NCBI GenBank assembly: GCA_030425745.1
Contig: JAUHZW010000114.1
Location: forward strand, 1 to 6,911
DNA from: Actinomycetes bacterium
Lineage (GTDB): Bacteria > Actinomycetota > Actinomycetes > S36-B12
Direction of reading: 5' to 3'
DNA: 6,911 nt
The notes under the pieces were generated by a model. The model was given only the letters and a program-made list of their open reading frames with translations, ran no database searches and had not been told where the DNA came from. Made by a program: the position numbers and the translations under genes. Positions 1 to 6,323 of the stretch are shown here, piece by piece; the first letter of the stretch is position 1; every line of letters starts with the position of its first letter.

Positions 1-1059
1 GTCTGCGCCGACACCGAGGCCGACCGTCGCGATCGGGCCGTCAATGACTTCGGCTTCCAGCGCGCGGTCGAGGACTGGCACGAGGCCGTCACCGCCCCGG
101 ACGTCGATGCCGTGTGGGTCACCGCCCCGAACATGCTGCACGTGCCGATGATCGAGGCCGCGTGCGCCGCCGGGAAGGCCGTGTTCAGCGAGAAGCCGAT
201 CGGAGGCAAGCCCGAGCAGACGGTCGCGGCCTACCAGGCCGCCGAGGCCGCGGGCGTCACCACCGGTGTCGGCTACAACTACATCTGGGCACCGCTCGTG
301 CAGCATGCGCGCCACCTGATCGAGTCCGGCGAACTCGGCGAGATCACCCACTACCGCGGCAGCTTCCTGTCGATGTACGGCAGCGACGAGATGGGCCTGC
401 TCACCTGGCGGTTCATGCTCGACCAGGCCGGTTACGGCGTGACCAGCGACATCCTGAGCCACTCGGTGTCGCTCGCCCAGTACCTCGTCGGCGACATCGC
501 CGAGGTCGTCGGCATGCGCAACACCACGATCCCGCTGCGTCCGATCCCGTCCGGCGCCGCGAGCCACTATGGGCGCGGCCGTCCCGAGGACCCCAAGGGC
601 GAGGTCGAGAACGAGGACTTCGCCTCGATGCTCTGCCGCTTCGAGAACGGTGCCACGGGCACCTTCGAGACCAGCCGCACGATGGTCGGCCCGGAGAGCC
701 AGAACACATTCGCGGTCTACGGCACCAAGGGGGCGCTGTCGTGGAACCTCGAGAAGCTCAACGAGCTGCAGTACTACCGCCTCACCGATGACCCGAGCTC
801 CGGCTACACGACCATCTACGGCGGTGACCGCTTCCCGTTCCACGGGGCCTTCGTGCCCGGTCAGGCCAACGCCATCGGCTTCGAGGATCTCGTGGCCACC
901 GAAGACTTCGTCTTCCTCGAGAGCCTCGCCAAGGGCGAGCGCTTCTCCGTCGGCTTCCGCGAGGCGGTCGACGTCGTCAGCGTCCAGCAGGCGCTCATCA
1001 ACTCGTGGGACTCCCGCACCTGGGAGCCCGTCACCGACCTGGCCGGAGGTTCCCGATGA
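1..1059 (+). CDS. Gfo/Idh/MocA family NAD(P)-dependent oxidoreductase, 5'-truncated by window edge
   Basis: The reading frame is open from base 1, and the 352 visible codons lack only the start of the protein. The fragment opens after the first strand of the Rossmann fold. It shows the family hallmarks: a VDAVWVTAPNMLH strand-loop, then EKP (fragment residues 64-66) whose Lys is the usual catalytic lysine, and a D-x3-H pair (D150, H154) in the SDILSHS segment. These match Lys, Asp and His of the Bacillus inositol dehydrogenase triad by motif. Aligning on the EKP lysine suggests about 30 residues are missing. The region around D/H is not the DMTIHDFDM form of classical IolG, so a related cyclitol or sugar dehydrogenase is as likely as myo-inositol 2-dehydrogenase. 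The TGA stop overlaps the iolD start (ATGA), which implies one operon and translational coupling. Family is firm; substrate is inferred from the neighbour only. Confidence 0.93.
   Translation, partial: VCADTEADRRDRAVNDFGFQRAVEDWHEAVTAPDVDAVWVTAPNMLHVPMIEAACAAGKAVFSEKPIGGKPEQTVAAYQAAEAAGVTTGVGYNYIWAPLVQHARHLIESGELGEITHYRGSFLSMYGSDEMGLLTWRFMLDQAGYGVTSDILSHSVSLAQYLVGDIAEVVGMRNTTIPLRPIPSGAASHYGRGRPEDPKGEVENEDFASMLCRFENGATGTFETSRTMVGPESQNTFAVYGTKGALSWNLEKLNELQYYRLTDDPSSGYTTIYGGDRFPFHGAFVPGQANAIGFEDLVATEDFVFLESLAKGERFSVGFREAVDVVSVQQALINSWDSRTWEPVTDLAGGSR
1045..1050 (+). promoter_or_regulatory. Ribosome binding site of iolD
   Basis: GGAGGT lies 5 nt before the ATG at 1056 and inside the last codons of the upstream dehydrogenase. 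It decides the iolD start: the reading frame is open further upstream (an in-frame ATG at 1005), but that longer start has no such site and would add residues that overlap the dehydrogenase. Confidence 0.85.
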
Positions 1060-2927
1060 GCACCCAGTCCCCGAACATCGAGACCGTTCGGATCACCACA
1101 GCCGAGGCGATCGTCCGCTACCTCATCGCCCAGCGCATCATCGTCGACGGCGAGGAGGTGCCGCTGTTCCCCGGCGTGATCGGCATCTTCGGGCACGGCA
1201 ACGTCACCAGCCTCGGGCACTCCCTGGAGATGCACCGCGACGAGCTCCCCGTCTGGCGCGGCCAGAACGAGCAGGGCATGGGCCTGGCCGCGGCCGCGTT
1301 CGCCAAGGCGATGCGCCGCCAGCAGATCATGGTCGCCACGTCGTCCGTCGGCCCCGGCGCGACCAACATGGTCACCGCGGCCGGTGTCGCGATGTCCAAC
1401 CGACTGCCGGCCCTGTTCATCTCCGGCGACACCTTCAACTCCCGACTCCCCGATCCGGTGCTGCAGCAGGTCGAGCACTTCGGAACACCGTCGACCACGG
1501 TCAACGATGCCTTCCGGCCCGTCGTCCGCTACTGGGATCGCATCACCGAGCCGGCCCAGGTGCTCAGCTCCCTGCCGCACGCCGTCGACACCATGCTCGA
1601 TCCGGCGGACTGCGGGCCGGCCTTCATCGGCCTGCCGCAGGACGTCGCCGCCGAGGCCTTCGACTGCCCGGTGGCGTTCTTCGAGCGTCAGGTGCGCGAG
1701 ATCCCCCGGCCGCGCCCGGACCGCAACCAGGTGGAGCGTGCAGCCGAGCTGCTGCGCAGCGCGAAGCGTCCGGCCATCATCGCCGGTGGCGGCGTGCACT
1801 ACTCGCGCGCTGAGGCGGCACTGGCGGCCTTCGCCGACGAGTTCGGCATCCCGGTCGTCGAGACCGTGGCCGGCAAGTCATCGCTGCTGGCCTCGCACCC
1901 CCGCTACACCGGCCCGATCGGTGTCACCGGTGCGGCAGCGGCCAACGCCGTCATCGCCGAGGCCGACGTCGTCCTCGCGGTCGGCACCCGACTGGAGGAC
2001 TTCACCACCGGCTCGTGGACGGTCTTCGACCCCGAGACGCGCATCATCGGCATCAACACCGCACGGTTCGACGCCGGCAAGCACCGTTCGCTGCCGGTCG
2101 TCGGTGACGCACTCGAGACGCTGACCGAACTCGGCGAGCAGGCGCGCGGCTCGTCGGCACCCCAGGAGTGGACGGCGCGGGGCACCGAACTGCGCGGTGA
2201 GCTCGAGGAGTTCATCGCCGGCCGCATCGCCGACGACGGCGAGTGGCCGCCCAGCTATGCGCAGCTCGTCGGCCTGGTGCACGGGGCCGCTACGCCGGCC
2301 GACTACGTGCTGACCGCGGCCGGCGGCCTGCCCGGAGAGCTGAACATCAACTGGATGAGCAAGGAGATCGCCTCCTTCGACTGCGAGTACGGCTTCTCCT
2401 GCATGGGCTACGAGATCTCCGGAGCCTGGGGCGCGGCCTTCGCCCGCACCGAGGGTCAGGTGTACTCGATGGTCGGCGACGGCTCCTACCTGATGCTGAA
2501 CTCGGACATCTACGCATCCGTGCTGTCGGGCAAGAAGTTCATCCTCATCGTCTGCGACAACGCGGGCTACGCCGTCATCGAGCGGCTGCAGGTCGGCCAG
2601 GGCGGCGCCAGCTACAACAACATGCTGCGCGACTCGACCGGCACGGGCAGCGATGTCCGCGTGGACTTCCGCGCGCACGCCGAGGCCATGGGCGCCGTGA
2701 CCTTCGAGGTCGGCAGTCTCAGCGAGTTCTCCGAGGCGCTCGTCAAGGCCCAGCAGGCTGACCGCACGGCCGTCATCGTCACCAAGGTCCGCGAGAGCGA
2801 CTGGACCGAGGGTGGGGCGTGCCCGAGGTCTCTGATCGCTCGCAGGTACAGGATGCCCGCAGAAGGATGGACGACGGCCTGCAGGCGCAGCGTCGGGGTG
2901 TCTGACAACACCCTTCGCATCCGATAG
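1056..2927 (+). CDS. iolD: 3D-(3,5/4)-trihydroxycyclohexane-1,2-dione hydrolase (IolD), C-terminus frameshifted
   Basis: IolD is a cytoplasmic thiamine-diphosphate enzyme of inositol catabolism that hydrolyses the cyclic diketone 3D-(3,5/4)-trihydroxycyclohexane-1,2-dione to 5-deoxy-glucuronate. The 623-residue product has the three-domain ThDP fold: an N-terminal pyrimidine-binding domain with the cofactor-activating Glu in GQNEQGM (E72), a central domain (about 220-350, GGGVHYSRAEAAL onward), and a PP-binding domain with GDGS at 474-477 and the closing Asn at N502. N-terminal LFPGVIGIFGHGNV is typical of IolD rather than acetolactate synthase. ATG at 1056 follows GGAGGT and overlaps the previous stop, so it belongs to the inositol operon. 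Oddity: native sequence runs only to A588 (DWTEGGA). The last 35 residues, Arg-rich and unrelated, are read in the wrong frame after an apparent 16-bp loss. The restored protein would have 621 residues. Identity is firm; whether the product is active is unknown. Confidence 0.95.
   Translation: MSTQSPNIETVRITTAEAIVRYLIAQRIIVDGEEVPLFPGVIGIFGHGNVTSLGHSLEMHRDELPVWRGQNEQGMGLAAAAFAKAMRRQQIMVATSSVGPGATNMVTAAGVAMSNRLPALFISGDTFNSRLPDPVLQQVEHFGTPSTTVNDAFRPVVRYWDRITEPAQVLSSLPHAVDTMLDPADCGPAFIGLPQDVAAEAFDCPVAFFERQVREIPRPRPDRNQVERAAELLRSAKRPAIIAGGGVHYSRAEAALAAFADEFGIPVVETVAGKSSLLASHPRYTGPIGVTGAAAANAVIAEADVVLAVGTRLEDFTTGSWTVFDPETRIIGINTARFDAGKHRSLPVVGDALETLTELGEQARGSSAPQEWTARGTELRGELEEFIAGRIADDGEWPPSYAQLVGLVHGAATPADYVLTAAGGLPGELNINWMSKEIASFDCEYGFSCMGYEISGAWGAAFARTEGQVYSMVGDGSYLMLNSDIYASVLSGKKFILIVCDNAGYAVIERLQVGQGGASYNNMLRDSTGTGSDVRVDFRAHAEAMGAVTFEVGSLSEFSEALVKAQQADRTAVIVTKVRESDWTEGGACPRSLIARRYRMPAEGWTTACRRSVGVSDNTLRIR
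2819..2905 (+). pseudogene. Out-of-frame relic of the IolD C-terminal tail
   Basis: In the second forward frame, starting at GTG 2819, 28 codons read VPEVSDRSQVQDARRRMD then DGLQAQRRGV, and end at TGA 2903-2905. This matches the expected IolD ending, in which a WW-containing segment is followed by a VPEVS-like motif and a basic, helical tail (family pattern from memory). The annotated iolD frame leaves this sequence at about 2817-2820. Inserting 16 nt at the junction would join the two frames and give exactly 621 codons. Confidence 0.8.
2895..2914 (+). terminator. Hairpin at the iolD 3' end, possible terminator or operator
   Basis: GGGTGT (2896-2901) and ACACCC (2908-2913) form a perfect 6-bp stem with a 6-nt CTGACA loop. 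A G-T wobble pair at 2895/2914 may extend it. The relic iolD stop TGA lies in the loop. No T-tract follows (TTCGCATC), so it would be a non-canonical terminator at best. The same inverted repeat surrounds a -35-like hexamer and could instead be a protein binding site for control of the next gene. Confidence 0.35.
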
Positions 2928-2937
2928 ACAGGGCCCG
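2902..2937 (+). promoter_or_regulatory. Candidate promoter giving a leaderless CLC message
   Basis: CTGACA (2902-2907) matches a TTGACA-type -35 at five of six bases. It is separated by 17 bp from TAGACA (2925-2930), a -10-like hexamer that keeps the initial TA but lacks the final T. Transcription would begin about 7 nt after the -10, at G2937, the first base of the GTG start. No usable ribosome binding site precedes this GTG: only AGGG, 3 nt away. That agrees with leaderless translation, which is common in Actinomycetota. This is a prediction from spacing and hexamers alone. Confidence 0.4.
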
Positions 2938-4313
2938 TGAATCCTGAGTCGGGTCGATCCGCGGACGATGTCGATGTCGAGGCCTACCCCCGGATCGACA
3001 TCCCGCCGCAGGATGACGCCCGCATGGGGTCGGTGTTCACCCTGGCCCTCATCGCGATCGTGGCCGGTGCCCTCACCGGACTCGTCGGCGGCCTGTTCCG
3101 GCTCGCGCTCCAGGGTGCCGACAGCCTGCGGCTGACCATCCTGGACTGGACGCGCGAGGAGCCGGCCCTGCGCTGGATCATCCCGGTCGTCCTCGCTGGC
3201 GTTGCCGTGGCGCTCGCCCGACTGATCATCCGATGGTCGCCCGAGGCCGCCGGCAGCGGTGTGCAGCGCGTCGAGGCGAACATGCGCGCCGAGATCGGTT
3301 TCGCGCGCCTGCGCGTGCTCCCGGCGAAGTTCGTCAGCGGTGTCCTGGCCCTCGGCTCCGGCCTGGCCCTCGGCCGCGAGGGCCCGACCGTGCAGATGGG
3401 CGCCATCATCGGCGGGCAGGCCGGCAAACTGCTGAAGGTCTCCGAGCACGACCGCCGCACCCTCTCCGCCGCGCTGGCCGGTGCCGGCCTCGGCGTCGCC
3501 TTCAGCGCGCCCATGGGCGGGGCGATCTTCGTGTTCGAGGAGGTGGCTCGCGCGGTCCGCACGCGCCTGGTGCTCACCACCCTCATCGGCTCGGCGGTCG
3601 CCGTGGGCGTCGCCCAGCTCATCCTCGGCCGGCAGCCGGTGTTCAGCGTCGGCGAGGTCAGCCTCGAGGCGGCGTGGATGCTCATCCCCTACGGCGTCCT
3701 CGGCCTCGCCCTCGGAGCACTCGGCGTCTACTACAACAAGCTCGTCATCTGGACGATGGACTTCATGGCGGCCATCCCGAAGCTCGCTCCCGAGGTGAAG
3801 GCCGGCATCGTCGGTGGCCTGGTCGGCCTCCTCGGTGTCGCGTGGCCCGGTGTCGTCGGCGGCGGTGACAACATCAACGAGGCCCTGCTGACCGGCCGCT
3901 TCGCGATCGGTGTCCTCGTGCTGATGCTCGTGGTCCGCGTGATCCTCGGGCCGCTGTCCTACTCCCTCGGCACCGCCGGCGGCCTGTTCGCGCCGTTGCT
4001 CGTCGTCGGTGCAGCGATGGGCGCGCTCGTAGCCACCACCTACAACCAGCTGTTCCCCGGCACCGACCTGTCCATCACCGCATTCGCGATCGTCGGGATG
4101 TCCACCTTCTTCGCGGCCGTCGTCCGGGCACCCATCACCGGGGTCGTGCTCATCATGGAGATGACCGCGACGACCACCCTCGTCATCCCGATGATCCTCG
4201 CCGCCGCCACAGCAGTGCTCATGGCGACGGCCATGAAGGGAGAGCCGATCTACGACACCCTGCGCGCCCGGCTGAAGGTGACGTCCCGCGACCCCGAACA
4301 CCCCTCTGACTGA
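2937..4313 (+). CDS. CLC family H+/Cl- exchange transporter
   Basis: A 458-residue polytopic membrane protein of the CLC chloride channel/antiporter family, predicted to exchange chloride for protons across the cytoplasmic membrane. The anion-pathway signatures are present: GSGVQ (106-110, for GSGIP), GREGP (146-150) with the gating glutamate E148, and GGLFAP (348-353). Tyr of EPIY (Y439) corresponds to the E. coli ClcA central tyrosine Y445. The internal proton glutamate is conserved (FEEV, E202, matching E. coli E203), which argues for an antiporter rather than a passive channel. There are no C-terminal CBS domains. A hydrophilic N-terminus of about 30 residues precedes the first helix. GTG 2937 is taken as start on coding-like codon use and the promoter-like spacing. 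ATG 3024 (M30), with AGGA 10 nt upstream, is an alternative. The MFS gene follows after 8 nt, so the two are probably cotranscribed. Physiological role, such as acid or osmotic tolerance, is not shown by context. Confidence 0.93.
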   Translation: MNPESGRSADDVDVEAYPRIDIPPQDDARMGSVFTLALIAIVAGALTGLVGGLFRLALQGADSLRLTILDWTREEPALRWIIPVVLAGVAVALARLIIRWSPEAAGSGVQRVEANMRAEIGFARLRVLPAKFVSGVLALGSGLALGREGPTVQMGAIIGGQAGKLLKVSEHDRRTLSAALAGAGLGVAFSAPMGGAIFVFEEVARAVRTRLVLTTLIGSAVAVGVAQLILGRQPVFSVGEVSLEAAWMLIPYGVLGLALGALGVYYNKLVIWTMDFMAAIPKLAPEVKAGIVGGLVGLLGVAWPGVVGGGDNINEALLTGRFAIGVLVLMLVVRVILGPLSYSLGTAGGLFAPLLVVGAAMGALVATTYNQLFPGTDLSITAFAIVGMSTFFAAVVRAPITGVVLIMEMTATTTLVIPMILAAATAVLMATAMKGEPIYDTLRARLKVTSRDPEHPSD

Positions 4314-4317
4314 GGAG
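4312..4317 (+). promoter_or_regulatory. Ribosome binding site of the MFS gene, on the CLC stop codon
   Basis: GAGGAG begins within the TGA stop (4311-4313) of the CLC gene and lies 4 nt before the ATG at 4322. A ribosome ending CLC translation would uncover or directly reload at this site, which suggests coupled expression of the two membrane proteins. Confidence 0.75.
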
Positions 4318-4321
4318 CCGG

Positions 4322-5692
4322 ATGCAGGACAACCAGCGCAAGGCCCTGGCCGTCATCGCGACGAGCCTCGGGTGGCTGCTGTTCTCCCTGGACCTCACCG
4401 TCGTCACGGTGGCCCTGCCCACGATCGGTCGGGAGTTCGACGCCTCCGTGGCGCAGATGCAGTGGGTGGTGTCGGCGTACGTGGTCACGGTCGCGGCCCT
4501 TCTGCTGGCCGCCGGGGTGCTCGGCGATCGCATCGGAGCGGCCCGGGTCTACACCGCAGGTCTGGTCGTCTTCGGGCTGTCGTCCATCGTCTCCGCCGTC
4601 GCCCCGAGCCTCCCCGTCCTCATCCTGGGCCGCGTCGGGCAGGGCGTCGGCGGCGCCGCGATGACGGCCACGGGCCTCGCCCTGCTCACCCTCGCCTACG
4701 GCACTGACACCGCCGGGCGCACGAAGGCGGTCGGCTGGTGGGCCGCCATCGGCGGCATCGGCGGTTCGATCGGCATCCTCGCCAGTGGATTCATCGTCGA
4801 CTCGGTCGGCTGGCGCTGGATCTTCTGGATCAACCTGCCGATCGTGCTCGCCGCGCTGCTCCTCACCGCTCGGTTGCGCCTTCCCATCATCCGCGGACAC
4901 CGGTCCCTCGATGCACTCGGGCTGGCAGCCACTGTCGTGGCCGTGGCTGCCCTCGTCGGGGCGCTGGTCACGGCCCCGGACGGCGAGCCGACTCTCGTCA
5001 CCTCACTCGTGATCCTCGCGGCCCTCGCTCTCGTCATCGCGGTCGTCCGGCAGCGTCGAGCACCCGATCCTGTGATCCCCCGCTCGGTGATGCAGTCGCC
5101 CTGGGGGCGTCGTTCGCTGCTGCTGGCCGTCGTCGTCAACACCCAGTTCTACGCGGCCCTCCTGGCTCTCACGCTCTACTTCCAGACCGGCCGCGGATGG
5201 TCGGCGACGATCACCGGGCTCGCCTTCCTGCCCGCGGTGCTGCCGACTCCTATCGCGATGCCGTACGTCGGCCGGCTCGCGGCACAGCACTCACCGCAGC
5301 GGATCCTGTTGGTGCTCACCGGGCTGGGTGCGATCGGGTTCCTGCTGATGGCCCTGTCAACACCGGACTCCCCCTATGCGGTCTTCGGAATCGCCCTGCT
5401 GCTCATGACACTCGGCACATCGGCGATCATCGTCGCGCCGCTGACCCGGCTGCTGATGGCCGGGGTCACTCCGGCTGATGCCGGCGGTGCCTCCGGCGCG
5501 CTCACGATGAGCCGCCAGGTCGGCGCGTCGATCGGAGCCGCGCTGCTGGCCTTCCTCGCCGGCGGGGCCGCGCTCGAGGCTGCCGGGCGCGCCGGCTGGC
5601 TCGGGCTCGCGCTCGCTGTCATCGCCGCGCTGGTGCTGCTCCTGCCGGGGTCGAGTCGCACGGGCAGTGGGGCCAGCCCGGCCGGCGGATAG
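4322..5692 (+). CDS. MFS transporter, DHA2 (EmrB/QacA-like) family, 14 predicted membrane helices
   Basis: A 456-residue major facilitator of the 14-helix drug:H+ antiporter group, expected to export small, often cationic or hydrophobic compounds using the proton gradient. Motif D1 is in helix 1 (LDLTVVTVALP, 23-33, with membrane-embedded D24). Motif A follows helix 2 (GVLGDRIGAAR, 65-75). Motif B is in helix 4 (GRVGQGVGGA, 103-112, with R104). The motif C region of helix 5 (143-160) ends in SGFIVD and leads to the DHA2-typical WRWIFWINLP (164-173). The ADAGGASGALTMSRQVG stretch (385-401) is also typical. Helices 7-8 (about 197-242) are the extra pair of 14-helix members. In motif C the usual Gly-Pro is Gly-Gly. 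Substrate cannot be assigned; no regulator is adjacent. Start ATG 4322 has a ribosome binding site and sits 8 nt after CLC. Confidence 0.94.
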   Translation: MQDNQRKALAVIATSLGWLLFSLDLTVVTVALPTIGREFDASVAQMQWVVSAYVVTVAALLLAAGVLGDRIGAARVYTAGLVVFGLSSIVSAVAPSLPVLILGRVGQGVGGAAMTATGLALLTLAYGTDTAGRTKAVGWWAAIGGIGGSIGILASGFIVDSVGWRWIFWINLPIVLAALLLTARLRLPIIRGHRSLDALGLAATVVAVAALVGALVTAPDGEPTLVTSLVILAALALVIAVVRQRRAPDPVIPRSVMQSPWGRRSLLLAVVVNTQFYAALLALTLYFQTGRGWSATITGLAFLPAVLPTPIAMPYVGRLAAQHSPQRILLVLTGLGAIGFLLMALSTPDSPYAVFGIALLLMTLGTSAIIVAPLTRLLMAGVTPADAGGASGALTMSRQVGASIGAALLAFLAGGAALEAAGRAGWLGLALAVIAALVLLLPGSSRTGSGASPAGG

Positions 5693-5695
5693 GGT
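5690..5695 (+). promoter_or_regulatory. Candidate -10 element for the lipoprotein gene
   Basis: TAGGGT fits the TANNNT consensus of actinobacterial housekeeping promoters and overlaps the MFS stop codon. Transcription would start near 5702 and leave a 5' leader of about 20 nt that contains the ribosome binding site. No convincing -35 hexamer is seen 16-18 bp upstream, so read-through from the MFS gene is an equal alternative. Confidence 0.35.
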
Positions 5696-5712
5696 CGAGG
5701 CTCACCCACGTC

Positions 5713-5717
5713 AGGAG
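5713..5717 (+). promoter_or_regulatory. Ribosome binding site of the lipoprotein gene
   Basis: AGGAG sits 6 nt before the GTG at 5724. It fixes the start there, although the reading frame stays open upstream to 5667, overlapping the MFS gene. The GTG start also puts a well-formed signal peptide directly at the N-terminus. Confidence 0.85.
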
Positions 5718-5723
5718 TCCCCT

Positions 5724-6323
5724 GTGCTCGTTCACCCGTCCGCACGTCGCATCGCCACCGCCACCGCTGCCCTTGGGCTCACCCTCACCCTCGCTGCCTG
5801 CGGGGGCGGCGACGCTGATGACTCAGCCGAGGCGGCGGCCTCGCCGGCCGCGACGGCCGAGGAGACCACGGCCGACACCTCCGGTGACGAGCCGAGTGGC
5901 GACACCACTGACACGGCTGCCGACACCGCGGAACTCGACGAAGCCATCGCCGACATGATCGGTGGCATGGCCCAGCTCGCCGCCATCTCCGGCAGCGACG
6001 CCGAGGCCGACATCGCGACGGCCGCCGCGGCCTACGAGTACTTCGTCGCCGGCATGGATCACCTCGAGAAGGCCACGAACGTTCCCGCGGACGTCCTCAC
6101 CCCGGCGATCGACGCCGGCTGGGCCGTGGTCGACGCCACGGCGAACTTCCAGCTCTCCCTTGAGGCGCTGGTCGAGGGCACGGGCGATGCCGAGACCGCG
6201 AGTGCGGCGATGGACGCACTGATCCAGGCCTCCGACGCACTCAACTTCGCCTCGGACTCCCTGGCTCAGTACACCTCACTCACGGATGCCGATCTGGCAG
6301 CGCTCTACGACGCCGCGTCCTGA
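5724..6323 (+). CDS. Secreted acidic lipoprotein of unknown function
   Basis: A 199-residue predicted lipoprotein. The N-terminus has a short basic region (R8, R9), a hydrophobic stretch (about 10-25) and the lipobox LAAC ending at C26, so it should be lipidated and anchored on the outer face of the cytoplasmic membrane. Residues 27-69 form a low-complexity Ala/Asp/Glu/Thr/Ser linker. Residues 70-199 look all-helical, with Ala-rich amphipathic segments, a single Trp (W133) and loops at 87-96, 118-126 and 151-157. After C26 I count 35 Asp/Glu but only one Lys/Arg (K116), so the mature protein is strongly anionic. I recognise no domain or catalytic motif. Possible roles such as ion or peptide binding or a cell-wall spacer are speculation. 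The gene lies 31 nt after the MFS stop and overlaps the convergent DUF2252 gene by 19 bp. Start is GTG 5724, chosen on the AGGAG site and signal peptide. Confidence 0.88.
   Translation: MLVHPSARRIATATAALGLTLTLAACGGGDADDSAEAAASPAATAEETTADTSGDEPSGDTTDTAADTAELDEAIADMIGGMAQLAAISGSDAEADIATAAAAYEYFVAGMDHLEKATNVPADVLTPAIDAGWAVVDATANFQLSLEALVEGTGDAETASAAMDALIQASDALNFASDSLAQYTSLTDADLAALYDAAS

Noticed and set aside
861..1799. A 312-codon minus-strand frame antisense to the dehydrogenase-iolD junction
   Set aside because: Composition is typical of an antisense shadow, no recognisable motif is present, and both opposite-strand genes are firmly identified.
569..1813. A 414-codon plus-strand frame overlapping the dehydrogenase and iolD
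   Set aside because: Its product is Arg/Ser/Pro-rich low-complexity sequence and both genes beneath it are recognisable in other frames.
1878..4301. An 807-codon open frame on the minus strand, antisense to iolD and the CLC gene
   Set aside because: It spans two well-supported genes and their junction. The translation is rich in His, Asp, Arg, Gly and Glu without any domain pattern, as expected for the antisense of high-GC coding DNA.
5693..5723. Terminator between the MFS and lipoprotein genes
   Set aside because: The 31-nt gap has no inverted repeat of useful length and no T-tract.
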